Shown piece by piece: positions 1 to 6,550 of a stretch of DNA of 7,721 nt. Position 1 is the first letter of the stretch. Each line of letters begins with the position of its first letter. Both the position numbers and the translations under genes were made by a program. The stretch spans positions 1-7,721 of the forward strand of contig JAOUMF010000076.1 in the NCBI GenBank assembly GCA_029881615.1, in the 5' to 3' direction. This DNA is from Alphaproteobacteria bacterium. Its GTDB lineage: Bacteria; Pseudomonadota; Alphaproteobacteria; UBA8366; JADFVY01. The notes under the pieces were generated by a model. It saw nothing but the letters and a program-made list of their open reading frames with translations. It had not been told where the DNA came from and searched no databases.

Positions 1-1
1 C

Positions 2-517
2 GCGCAACGCTGGTGGGTGAAACCGGCCTTTTTGCTGTTCGATCTCCTGCCGCTGGACCCAACCAACCCGATGGCGGCCAAGACCATGGTGGATGTGGTC
101 AAGCAAGGCCGCCCCCTGGTTATCTTCCCGGAAGGCCGCATTACGGTGACTGGCGCGCTGATGAAGATTTACGAGGGGCCGGGCACAATCGCCGACCTGT
201 CCGGCGCCGCAATTCTGCCTGTTCGTATCAATGGCGCGCAATACACGCCGTTTTCGAGGCTCAAGGGCAAGCTTCGCCTGCGCTGGTTCCCGAAGATATC
301 CATGACCATCCAGGAACCGCGCCGCATCAAGGTCGACGCGGCGCTGAAAGGCCGCCGTCGCCGCGAGGCCGTGGCCCAGTGGCTTTACGATGTGATGACC
401 GAGACGGTCTTTCAGACCGGTTATCGCCCGCAAACCCTGTTTGCGGCGCTGTTGGAGGCCCGCGCCATCATGGCGGCGACGTGCCCATCCTGGAGGATGT
501 GCAGCGCAAGCCCCTGA
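2..517 (+). CDS. aas: Aas, N-terminal part: lysophospholipid acyltransferase (PlsC-like) domain, 5' truncated and cut off by a frameshift
   Basis: This is the acyltransferase half of a bifunctional 2-acylglycerophosphoethanolamine acyltransferase/acyl-ACP synthetase, an inner-membrane enzyme that re-acylates lysophospholipids. Reading is open from base 2, so the true start and the catalytic HX4D motif lie upstream. By comparison with E. coli Aas (719 residues) about 70 residues are missing, or more if it is the larger alphaproteobacterial form with an N-terminal MFS transporter domain. Visible hallmarks are LDPTNPM, the acyltransferase motif FPEGR (125-139) followed by ITVTG, then LMKIYEGPG, IPVRI-like LPVRING and SRLKG. 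Homology to Aas runs through TLFAALLEARAI and stops at base 469. After that this frame gives unrelated residues and a stop at 515-517. The conserved continuation is in frame 1, so this and the next entry are best read as one broken or mis-sequenced gene. Confidence 0.85.
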   Translation, partial: AQRWWVKPAFLLFDLLPLDPTNPMAAKTMVDVVKQGRPLVIFPEGRITVTGALMKIYEGPGTIADLSGAAILPVRINGAQYTPFSRLKGKLRLRWFPKISMTIQEPRRIKVDAALKGRRRREAVAQWLYDVMTETVFQTGYRPQTLFAALLEARAIMAATCPSWRMCSASP

Positions 518-1947
518 CCTATGACCGCCTGATAACCGGTAGTCTGGTGCTGGGACGCAAACTGGCCGATCTGGGAGGACCCGAAGAGCGGCTGGGGTTG
601 ATGCTGCCCAATACTTCGACCGCCGTCGTTGCCTTTTTCGGGCTGCAGGCATTTGGCAGGGCGCCGGCGATGCTGAATTTCTCAACCGGGCCAGGGCCTA
701 TGCTGGCGGCTTGCCGGGTGGCCGAGGTGCGGCGGGTGATAACCTCGCGCCGCTTCGTGGAAATGGGCGGGCTGGAAGAACTGATCACCGCATTGGGACG
801 CGAGGTCGATGTCGTCTACCTGGAAGACGTGGCGGCGGAAATCGACTGGCTGGACAAGCTGCGAGGCTTGGCTTCCCGGCGTTTCGCGGGCCGCATCCAT
901 GAACGCGCGGCCGGTTTCCGTGGCGCCGACGAGGCCGCCGCGGTGCTGTTCACCTCGGGCTCGGAGGGTAGCCCGAAGGGTGTGGTGCTGAGTCACGCCA
1001 ATCTGGAGGCCAATCGTCATCAACTTTCCGCCTGTATTGACTTCAACCCCAGCGACCGGGTGTTCAACGCCCTGCCGATCTTCCATTCCTTCGGGCTGAC
1101 GGGTGGCACGCTGTTGCCAATACTTTCCGGGGTGCGGACCTTCATGTATCCGTCGCCACTGCATTACCGCATCGTGCCCGAAATGGTCTACGACACCAAC
1201 GCCACCATCATGTTCGGCACCGATACCTTCCTCACCGGCTATGCCCGTTCCGCCCATCCGTATGATTTCTATAGCCTGCGGTACGTTTTTGCCGGGGCCG
1301 AAAAGGTGAAAGACGAAACCCGGCGGGTCTGGGCCGAACGGTTTGGCGTTCGTATCTTCGAAGGCTACGGCGCCACCGAGACAGCGCCGGCGTTGGCCAC
1401 CAATACGCCGATGCATTACCGCGCCGGCACGGTAGGCCGCCTGTTACCCGGTATCGAGCCCCGCCTGATTCCCGTCCCGGGCATCGACGAGGGTGGCCGG
1501 CTGGAAGTGAAAGGCCCCAACGTCATGCTGGGCTATTTCAAGATTGACAATCCGGGCGTGCTGCAGCCGCCGGAGGGTGGCTGGTACGATACCGGCGATA
1601 TCATATCGATCGATGCGGATGGTTTCATAACCATCCAGGGCCGCGCCAAGCGCTTCGCCAAGATCGCCGGTGAAATGGTCTCGCTGACCGCCGTGGAAGG
1701 TTACGCGGCCACCGCCTGGCCGGAAAATGCCCATGCCGTTGTGGCAATTCCCGACGAACGCAAGGGTGAGCAGTTGATCCTGGTCACCGACCGTCAGGAC
1801 GCGACCCGCGAAGCATTATTGGCGCAAATCCGCGCCAGCGGTGGGCCGGAACTTGCCTGCCCGCGCGATATCGTGGTGGTCGCGGAAGTGCCGATGCTGG
1901 GTTCGGGCAAGACGGATTATCCGGCGGTGGCGAAACTGGTGGAATAA
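469..1947 (+). CDS. aas: Aas, C-terminal part: acyl-ACP synthetase (AMP-forming ligase) domain, in a shifted frame
   Basis: This is the adenylate-forming half of Aas, which activates free fatty acids with ATP and loads them on the bound acyl carrier protein. Close likeness to E. coli Aas starts at the His codon at 469 (HGGDVPILEDV) and continues to the end. The AMP-binding P-loop reads FTSGSEGSPKG (949-981), and this is followed by LPIFHSFGLTGG, YPSPLHYRIVPE, the A5-type motif GYGATE (1363-1380), GWYDTGD (1579-1599) and GRAKRFAKIAGEMVSL with the late lysine motif LGSGKTDY near the C-terminus. No convincing start lies near 469. The first in-frame candidates are GTG 481, which lacks a well-placed ribosome site, and ATG 601, which is already inside the domain. 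The same frame is open upstream to base 13, but that part is only a shadow of the acyltransferase domain. The stop TAA (1945-1947) is 14 bases from the convergent chvG stop, with no obvious terminator between. Confidence 0.88.
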   Translation, partial: HGGDVPILEDVQRKPLTYDRLITGSLVLGRKLADLGGPEERLGLMLPNTSTAVVAFFGLQAFGRAPAMLNFSTGPGPMLAACRVAEVRRVITSRRFVEMGGLEELITALGREVDVVYLEDVAAEIDWLDKLRGLASRRFAGRIHERAAGFRGADEAAAVLFTSGSEGSPKGVVLSHANLEANRHQLSACIDFNPSDRVFNALPIFHSFGLTGGTLLPILSGVRTFMYPSPLHYRIVPEMVYDTNATIMFGTDTFLTGYARSAHPYDFYSLRYVFAGAEKVKDETRRVWAERFGVRIFEGYGATETAPALATNTPMHYRAGTVGRLLPGIEPRLIPVPGIDEGGRLEVKGPNVMLGYFKIDNPGVLQPPEGGWYDTGDIISIDADGFITIQGRAKRFAKIAGEMVSLTAVEGYAATAWPENAHAVVAIPDERKGEQLILVTDRQDATREALLAQIRASGGPELACPRDIVVVAEVPMLGSGKTDYPAVAKLVE

Positions 1948-1961
1948 TTCCTTACCGCGGG

Positions 1962-3806
1962 TCAGGCAGCCGATTCAACGAAGGGAAGGCGGATGATGAA
2001 GCGGGCGCCGGCGGGTTTGCCGTCGGTGCCGGGGATATTTTCCGCCCTGATGATGCCGCGGTGCGCCTCGACGATCTGTTTCGAGATCGACAGGCCAAGC
2101 CCCGAATGAGTACCGAATTTCTCGCCCGCCGGACGCTCGCTGTAAAACCGGTCGAAAATGGCCTCCAGTTTTCCTTCCGGCAGGCCCGGCCCTTCATCTT
2201 CGATCAGCACCTCAACCATGTCGTCGGCCAGCCCGGCGATAACGCGAATCTTGCCATCCGGCGGGCTGAAACTAACGGCGTTACCGATCAGGTTATGGAA
2301 TATCTGGACCAGACGGTCTTCCATTCCATTTACCGTCAGACCGGATTTCCGCCCTAATACCAGCACGAGTTCCGGCGCCTTCTTGCCACTCGACGTGGTC
2401 TCATACATGTTGGCCAGCGTCGTCAACATGGCGGCCAGATCGACTTGGGACGATTGGGCCCGGCTCAACTCCGCGTCCAGCCGCGAGGCATCCGCGATAT
2501 CGGTAATCAGGCGATCCAGGCGACGAACATCATCCTGGACGATCGCCAGCAATTGCCGCTGTTTTTTCTGATCTTTCACCCGCGCCGCGGTTTCCACCGC
2601 GCTTCGCAGCGAGGTCAGCGGATTTTTCAGCTCGTGGCTGACATCGGCGGCAAAGCGTTCGATGGCATCCATCTGGGCCTGCAGTTCCTGGGTCATCGCG
2701 CGAAAGCTGCCCGACAGATCGCCAATTTCATCACCCCGGCGGGTCAGGTCGGGAATGGGATGGTTCTGGCGGCCGATATCGCGTCTGACTTTTTCCGCGG
2801 CTTCCGCCAGGCGGCGCACCGGCCGTGCGATGGTTCCCGCCAGATATATGGATAATAGTGTTGTGACCAGCAACGCGACGGCGAACAGTTGCAATACGAA
2901 AAACCGAAGTTCGCGCACGGCCCGGTCGATATCGTCGCCGTTCTTGGACAGCATCAGCGCGCCAAGCACCTGGCGATAGCGCTGAACCGGCACCGCGGCG
3001 GAAAGGATATAATTGCCGCCGACTTCCGTTTGCCGCAATCCGTTAGTTGCCTCGCCGCCGAGGGCATGCATGACTTCCTGGTAATCGGCGGCGCTCTGCA
3101 TTGGGGCCTCGTGATAAGGCGGCAGGTCGCTTCGCCGCGGCAACCAGTCAAGCATGTCGATCAGAGGGTCCAGAAGCGGTCGCTTGGCGCTAAGGGGCGG
3201 CAGCACCTGGATATGGATGATGCCGCCGCCGGCAACCAGCAGCCGGCTATCGGCGGCCAGTCCGCCATCGGGCAGAAACAGCCGGGCGCGAACCGCGTTC
3301 GATTCGCTAAGGCGTCGCACGATCTGCTGGGCCGGCGGAATATCCAGCACCTGGTCGCCACTCAGCGTCGTGGCGATGGCGCCCTCGCCAATCGCGCCCG
3401 CGAACACCTCGCCCTGGGTTTTCAAGGCTTCCAGTTCGGTTTCGATAAGGCTGTCACGATACTGGCCCAGGGATAAAAAGCCGGCCACGGGGATCAGCAC
3501 GGCAATGAAATTCACAGCCAGGATCTTCCTGGTCAGCGGCGAAATCAGCCGGTTGTCACTCGTCCGGGCCCGTTTTTTCGTGCGGGGCCGCCTAAATGTT
3601 ACGGGCCGCTTCTTTGTTGATCCGCCCTCGCGCGAAGGCCGATCATGGTCGACACGCAATCCCGACGAATCATCTTTTTCGACCGGGGAGGCATCCTGTT
3701 CTGAATTGTCGTCGCCGAGGGCAAGCTTCTTCGCGTCGGGCGTGGTGTCATCCTTCGCGCCCTCTCTTTTAACTTCGGCAGTGTCCCATTCTGGTTCTGC
3801 CTTCAT
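1962..3806 (-). CDS. chvG: Sensor histidine kinase ChvG (ExoS family)
   Basis: A 614-residue membrane sensor kinase that phosphorylates ChvI. In related bacteria ChvG responds to acid or cell-envelope signals and is restrained by periplasmic ExoR, a gene not seen here. The layout is a charged, acidic-then-basic cytoplasmic tail (1-88), TM1 at about 95-114, a periplasmic sensor region (115-300), TM2 at about 302-325, HAMP (326-380), HisKA with the phosphorylated H391 in [16 protein letters not shown], and HATPase_c with N box HNLIGNA (504-510), G1 DEGPGLP (537-543), F box FDRFY and G2 GLGLS (569-573). All catalytic motifs look intact. The start ATG overlaps the chvI stop as ATGA (3806-3803). 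An AGAGG only one base upstream is too close for a good ribosome site, so expression probably relies on coupling to chvI. The long tail is longer than the kinase needs, but no better start is visible downstream. Confidence 0.93.
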   Translation of the reverse strand: MKAEPEWDTAEVKREGAKDDTTPDAKKLALGDDNSEQDASPVEKDDSSGLRVDHDRPSREGGSTKKRPVTFRRPRTKKRARTSDNRLISPLTRKILAVNFIAVLIPVAGFLSLGQYRDSLIETELEALKTQGEVFAGAIGEGAIATTLSGDQVLDIPPAQQIVRRLSESNAVRARLFLPDGGLAADSRLLVAGGGIIHIQVLPPLSAKRPLLDPLIDMLDWLPRRSDLPPYHEAPMQSAADYQEVMHALGGEATNGLRQTEVGGNYILSAAVPVQRYRQVLGALMLSKNGDDIDRAVRELRFFVLQLFAVALLVTTLLSIYLAGTIARPVRRLAEAAEKVRRDIGRQNHPIPDLTRRGDEIGDLSGSFRAMTQELQAQMDAIERFAADVSHELKNPLTSLRSAVETAARVKDQKKQRQLLAIVQDDVRRLDRLITDIADASRLDAELSRAQSSQVDLAAMLTTLANMYETTSSGKKAPELVLVLGRKSGLTVNGMEDRLVQIFHNLIGNAVSFSPPDGKIRVIAGLADDMVEVLIEDEGPGLPEGKLEAIFDRFYSERPAGEKFGTHSGLGLSISKQIVEAHRGIIRAENIPGTDGKPAGARFIIRLPFVESAA

Positions 3807-4501
3807 GCCTCTCGATATCGATATCCTACGCCGTACAAAGTCTCGATATGCGCAAAGTCATCGTCCGCTACCTTGAACTTCTTGCGCAGCCGCTTGATAT
3901 GGCTATCGATCGTGCGATCGTCCACATAAATGCTTTCGCCATAGGCCGCGTCCATCAACTGATCGCGGTTTTTTACATGGCCTGGCCGTTGGGCCAGCGC
4001 CTTCAGCAGCAAAAATTCCGTCACCGTCAGCGAAACCGGTGCGTTTTTCCAGGTGCAGACATGGCGGTCTGAATCCAACACAAGGTCACCACGGACCAGC
4101 AGGCCCTCGCCCTTGGATTCGCCCTTGTCCTCGCCGACTTCAGTGCGCCGCAAGAGGGCGCGTATCCGTTCAATCAGCAGGCGTTGCGAAAACGGCTTGG
4201 TGATATAGTCGTCCGCCCCCATGCGTAATCCGACGACCTCGTCGATTTCATCATCCTTCGATGTCAGAAAGATGACCGGCGTGGCCATGGTCTTGCGCAT
4301 GCGTTGCAGCAATTCCATCCCGTCCATGCGGGGCATCTTTATGTCGAGGATCGCAAGGTCCACGGGGCGTTGCACCAAACCGCGCAGCGCCTCTTCGCCG
4401 TCAGAATAAGACCGCACCTGATAACCCTCGGCTTCAAGGGCCATGGACACGGAAGTCAAAATATTACGGTCGTCATCGACCAAGGCAATCGTCTGGTGCA
4501 T
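3803..4501 (-). CDS. chvI: Response regulator ChvI (OmpR/PhoB type)
   Basis: A 232-residue DNA-binding response regulator, the partner of ChvG. The receiver domain covers residues 3-116, with the acidic pair D9/D10, the phospho-acceptor D53 in [10 protein letters not shown], the switch residue T80 and K102 in TKPFS. A short acidic, Lys/Gly-rich linker (124-133) leads to the winged-helix DNA-binding domain, with [12 protein letters not shown], the recognition region [15 protein letters not shown] and the C-terminal hairpin GVGYRYRE. A ribosome site GGAGA (4515-4511) sits 9 bases before the ATG, which supports this start. In alphaproteobacteria this pair controls envelope, exopolysaccharide, motility and acid-response genes. 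Here it is the first gene of a two-gene operon, and its promoter probably lies in the 50 bases upstream. Confidence 0.95.
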   Translation of the reverse strand: MHQTIALVDDDRNILTSVSMALEAEGYQVRSYSDGEEALRGLVQRPVDLAILDIKMPRMDGMELLQRMRKTMATPVIFLTSKDDEIDEVVGLRMGADDYITKPFSQRLLIERIRALLRRTEVGEDKGESKGEGLLVRGDLVLDSDRHVCTWKNAPVSLTVTEFLLLKALAQRPGHVKNRDQLMDAAYGESIYVDDRTIDSHIKRLRKKFKVADDDFAHIETLYGVGYRYREA

Positions 4502-4530
4502 CTGGCTTATTCTCCACGCCGATTACAAAC

Positions 4531-4566
4531 ACTATACCCTTAATATTGGGTAGCGCGCCATGTTTA
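4531..4566 (-). promoter_or_regulatory. Possible chvIG promoter with inverted repeat
   Basis: On the minus strand TATAGT (4536-4531) fits a sigma-70 -10 box and would start transcription near 4524, about 23 bases before the chvI ATG. No good -35 hexamer is found 16-18 bases further up (the region reads GGCGCG), which would suit an activator-dependent promoter. An inverted repeat TACCC-N8-GGGTA (4535-4552) with an AT-rich centre touches the -10 box and could be a regulator site. This is inference only. Confidence 0.3.
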
Positions 4567-4749
4567 CACCGCCCTGTGACGGAAATAGGGCTGATTGGTG
4601 TTTATTCCCGCTCCTCTTTAAGACGATGCGGCGATATGTCATGCCCTTTCCCAGAGTCGATTGACCTACATTTCAAGGATGTATTGCAGGCATTCAAACT
4701 GGACGATCTCACCACCCGCCGGAATGGCGTTTTTCGGGCGGGCGGCTTC
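4553..4749. other. Intergenic stretch with no recognised feature
   Basis: About 200 bases between the chvI promoter region and the small membrane ORF. The only thing seen is a weak TTGACC (4661-4666), which lacks a well-spaced -10 box. I see no RNA gene, repeat or conserved protein here. The open frame from 4546 is not supported by a ribosome site or recognisable sequence. Confidence 0.5.
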
Positions 4750-4902
4750 ATGACTCGACGCAGGATCAGCTCCATGCCGACTGGCATGGTGATTGCGGCG
4801 CTGGTAATAATCGGGCTTGTGGCGTTCGTTGCGCTGTTCCTGTTCGGCGGATCTGCCGAGGGCGCCTTGCCGACGGTGCCGGCAGTCACCTATGCCCCGT
4901 GA
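4750..4902 (+). CDS. Hypothetical small single-pass membrane protein
   Basis: A possible 50-residue peptide that I do not recognise. It has a basic N-terminus (MTRRR), one strongly hydrophobic segment (MVIAALVIIGLVAFVALFLF, about residues 13-32) and a short Pro/Ala-rich tail ending VTYAP, expected to cross the membrane once. ATG 4750 has only a G-rich stretch upstream. ATG 4774 is preceded by AGGA (4762-4765) at an 8-base spacing, which would give a 42-residue form and may be the better start. The frame is open further upstream to ATG 4546, but that stretch looks non-coding. It lies in the gap between divergent chvI and the cobalamin riboswitch. Its stop is about 75 bases before the riboswitch, so it is probably not under B12 control. 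Whether it is translated is unknown. Confidence 0.4.
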   Translation: MTRRRISSMPTGMVIAALVIIGLVAFVALFLFGGSAEGALPTVPAVTYAP

Positions 4903-4937
4903 TGACCCTTCCGGGACGTTTTCCGACGCACATTCGA

Positions 4938-4965
4938 TTGACCGCGGCGATAATCGTCGTTTACT
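4938..4965 (+). promoter_or_regulatory. Probable sigma-70 promoter for the riboswitch-cbtBA transcript
   Basis: TTGACC (4938-4943, five of six consensus bases for -35) is followed after 16 bases by TTTACT (4960-4965, four of six for -10). Transcription would start near 4972, just before the first stem of the cobalamin riboswitch, which is the position expected. The match is read by eye. Confidence 0.45.
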
Positions 4966-4977
4966 GTCCCGCCTGAT

Positions 4978-5160
4978 GGTTCTCCCGCATGGGAGACGAA
5001 GAGGGAACGGCGGTGCGTCCAGCAAATGGACAATTCCGCGGCTGCCCCCGCAACTGTGAGCGGCGAGTTCCCGTTCCATATGGGCCCCCAAGGGGCTCGG
5101 CCACTGGGAAACCGGGAAGGCTGGAACGGAAACGGCGACCCGCAAGCCAGGAGACCTGCC
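4978..5160 (+). ncRNA. Cobalamin (B12) riboswitch
   Basis: This RNA aptamer senses adenosyl- or other cobalamins and lowers expression of downstream genes when B12 is plentiful. The conserved blocks are in order: a P2 hairpin TCTCCC/GGGAGA (4981-4996), AGGGAA (5001-5006 region), CGGTG (5011-5015), the core CTGCCCCCGCAACTGTGAGC (5042-5061), CCACTGGGAAACCGGGAAGG (5101-5120), and the 3' B12 box CGCAAGCCAGGAGACCTGCC (5141-5160). A long-range stem CCGTTCCA (5071-5078)/TGGAACGG (5122-5129) supports the fold, and GCCCC/GGGGC forms a peripheral hairpin (5084-5096). An additional hairpin, GTCCA-GCAAA-TGGAC (5017-5031), is inserted in the P4 loop. It stands 77 bases upstream of cbtB, a cobalt transporter gene, which is a common target of this riboswitch. 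Confidence 0.95.
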
Positions 5161-5177
5161 ATCCCCCGGGCCACGCG

Positions 5178-5233
5178 CCGTCCGGTGGAACCTTTACGGG
5201 ATATCGCGCAATCCCGCACGACAACACGGAGGG
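5178..5233 (+). promoter_or_regulatory. Candidate expression platform: pairing that could hide the cbtB ribosome site
   Basis: CCGTCCG (5178-5184) can pair with CGGAGGG (5227-5233), the cbtB ribosome site, in six of seven positions. Between them CGGGAT (5197-5202) and ATCCCG (5211-5216) form a perfect 6-bp hairpin with an 8-base loop. No run of T follows, so a rho-independent terminator is unlikely and control of translation initiation is favoured. No folding program was run. Confidence 0.4.
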
Positions 5234-5237
5234 TGAT

Positions 5238-5414
5238 ATGTCGCGCTTGATATCGGGTCTGGGAGAAAATACGTCGGTCGCCACGGAACGGGCTTCGGCG
5301 GCAATCGTGGCGGCTTTGCTTGGATTTTTCATTCTGTACGGGGTGGGTTTCGCTCAGATGTCCCACGAGACGGCGCATGATACGCGCCATGCGACCGGCT
5401 TTCCCTGTCACTAG
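5238..5414 (+). CDS. cbtB: Cobalt transporter subunit CbtB
   Basis: A 58-residue small membrane protein of the CbtB family, predicted to work with CbtA in cobalt uptake across the inner membrane. It has a short N-terminal segment, one transmembrane helix (about 19-39) and the family's metal-binding-like C-terminus with H43, H47, H51, C57 and H58 (HDTRHATGFPCH). A strong ribosome site GGAGGG (5228-5233) lies 4 bases before the ATG, which fixes the start, although the frame is open much further upstream through the riboswitch. It is the first gene after the cobalamin riboswitch, so it should be expressed when cobalamin is scarce. It is followed by cbtA after nine bases. Confidence 0.95.
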   Translation: MSRLISGLGENTSVATERASAAIVAALLGFFILYGVGFAQMSHETAHDTRHATGFPCH

Positions 5415-5423
5415 GACAGCGAC

Positions 5424-6077
5424 ATGATCACGCGAACGCTGCTGACCGGCCTGCTGGCCGGGCTGGCAGCCGGCATTGTCCTGACGCTGCTGTATATCGG
5501 CAAGATTCAACCTTTGATCCTTGCCGCCGAAGGTTATGAACACGGCGCCGATCCCGAATTATCCGCACCGCTGAAGCGCCTTTTCGATACTTTCCTGTTC
5601 AATATCCTGAACGGCGTCGGGTTTGGGTTTCTGCTGGCGGCCATTCTGACGGCGCGGGACCGGCCAACGGGAATCCAGCATGGCGTATTATGGGGCATCG
5701 CGGGATATGTGGCTTTCGTTTTGGCCCCTGCCGCCGGCCTGCCGCCGGAACTGCCCGGCAGCATAAGCGCACCGCTTGAAGCACGACAGTTCTGGTGGCT
5801 GTTCACGGCCGTGACAACCGCGGGCGGTCTCTGGCTGATGGCGCTACGGTCGCATCGTATGCTGAAGGGCATCGGCGTTATTTTGCTTTTGCTTCCCCAT
5901 ATCGTGGGCGCGCCGCATGCGGATGCATATGGCGAAATGTTGCCTGCTGAACTGGCGGCGGAATATGTTGGCGTAACGCTAGGCGCGATGGCCTTGTTCT
6001 GGGCCGTGTTAGGCGGAGTCGCGGGTTGGGGGCACGACCATTTTTCGGACGAGGCTAAAGCAGAAGTAGCTGCATGA
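5424..6077 (+). CDS. cbtA: Cobalt transporter subunit CbtA
   Basis: A 217-residue integral membrane protein of the CbtA family, predicted to be the main cobalt permease partner of CbtB. Six hydrophobic segments are visible at about 5-25, 57-77, 86-106, 123-141, 148-163 and 181-203. Family-typical stretches include FNILNGVGFGFLLAA, GLPPELPG (105-112) and PHIVGAPH (158-165), and the C-terminal GWGHDHF carries further histidines. A ribosome site AGGA (5413-5416) overlaps the cbtB stop and stands 7 bases from the ATG, so the two genes share a transcript and the riboswitch. Its stop TGA overlaps the next gene's ATG (ATGA, 6074-6077), which brings that gene into the same operon. The transport mechanism of this family is not well established. 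Confidence 0.95.
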   Translation: MITRTLLTGLLAGLAAGIVLTLLYIGKIQPLILAAEGYEHGADPELSAPLKRLFDTFLFNILNGVGFGFLLAAILTARDRPTGIQHGVLWGIAGYVAFVLAPAAGLPPELPGSISAPLEARQFWWLFTAVTTAGGLWLMALRSHRMLKGIGVILLLLPHIVGAPHADAYGEMLPAELAAEYVGVTLGAMALFWAVLGGVAGWGHDHFSDEAKAEVAA

Positions 6078-6550
6078 CGGACGATCTTGCACCGGCGCTT
6101 CAATGCAGGCGGATCATTCGCGCCGCCCCTCGCGCGGCGCTTGCCACGACCTCGGTCACGGGGAAGGGGGGCGTTGATGGACCCTGGCCCTATGTTTCGC
6201 TGGTATTGACGGCCTGCGATATACAGGGAAGTCCATTGCTGCTGATTTCCGATCTGGCCGACCATACGCGTAATATCCGGGCCGACGCCCGCGTGTCGCT
6301 GCTCTATGACGAAACCGCCGGGTTGGACGATCCACTGACGGGCGCGCGTGTCACCCTGCAGGGCGAGGCCGAGCAGGTCGAGGACGACGATCTGATGGAA
6401 ATCTATTTGTCCCGCCACCCCTCGGCGAAACTTTACGCTGAATTCAGCGACTTCCATATGTTCCGCATACGCCCGTTACGCGCCCACCTGGTCGCGGGCT
6501 TCGGCCGCATTGCCTGGGTTGACGAGAAAGACCTGCTGGGAGCCGTTTAA
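6074..6550 (+). CDS. Short HugZ-like / pyridoxamine 5'-phosphate oxidase-related FMN-binding split-barrel protein
   Basis: A 158-residue cytoplasmic protein of the PNPOx-like split-barrel fold. It resembles the N-terminal half of HugZ/HutZ-type haem-utilisation proteins, which bind FMN or haem. The visible pattern is RAALATTS (20-27), PYVSLVLTA (39-47), LLLISDLADHTRNI (55-68), RVSLLYDE (73-80), TLQGEAEQV (94-102), RHPSAKLYAEFSDF (114-127) and RAHLVAGFGRIAWV (136-149). Longer relatives of about 240 residues carry a C-terminal DUF2470 domain. That domain is absent here, and the protein ends naturally just after the barrel. The reaction is unknown. Its ATG overlaps the cbtA stop (ATGA), so it is probably translated with cbtA and repressed by cobalamin, which could mean a role in corrin, cobalt or haem handling. 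Its stop TAA overlaps the opposite-strand stop of the YqaA-like gene. Confidence 0.85.
   Translation: MTDDLAPALQCRRIIRAAPRAALATTSVTGKGGVDGPWPYVSLVLTACDIQGSPLLLISDLADHTRNIRADARVSLLYDETAGLDDPLTGARVTLQGEAEQVEDDDLMEIYLSRHPSAKLYAEFSDFHMFRIRPLRAHLVAGFGRIAWVDEKDLLGAV

Noticed and set aside
13..468. Frame-1 reading upstream of the Aas ligase domain, making one 644-residue ORF
   Set aside because: The residues are Arg/Pro/Gly-rich and match nothing, while frame 2 over the same bases encodes a clear acyltransferase domain.
453..482. Programmed -1 frameshift in aas
   Set aside because: No X-XXY-YYZ slippery heptamer and no clear downstream pseudoknot are visible, and Aas proteins are normally made from a single frame.
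682..1416. Long minus-strand ORF opposite the Aas ligase domain
   Set aside because: It is a shadow of a well-conserved plus-strand gene in GC-rich DNA, with no recognisable domain.
1939..1952. Palindrome GGAATAATTCC at the aas stop, considered as a bidirectional terminator
   Set aside because: Five-base arms around a one-base centre cannot form a normal hairpin, and no T-run follows.
3814..3825. Perfect 12-base palindrome GATATCGATATC, considered as an operator before chvG
   Set aside because: It encodes the conserved GYRYRE end of ChvI, where Tyr-Arg repeats produce the palindrome by chance.
3154..3876. 240-residue plus-strand ORF opposite chvG
   Set aside because: Ser/Arg-rich antisense shadow of the chvG sensor and N-terminal tail.
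4546..4749. N-terminal extension of the small membrane ORF to 118 residues
   Set aside because: No ribosome site before ATG 4546, no recognisable sequence, and it runs through the chvI promoter region.
5534..6457. 307-residue minus-strand ORF opposite cbtA and the split-barrel gene
   Set aside because: Low-complexity Ser/Pro/Arg/Ala translation, no domain, and it lies over two well-supported genes.
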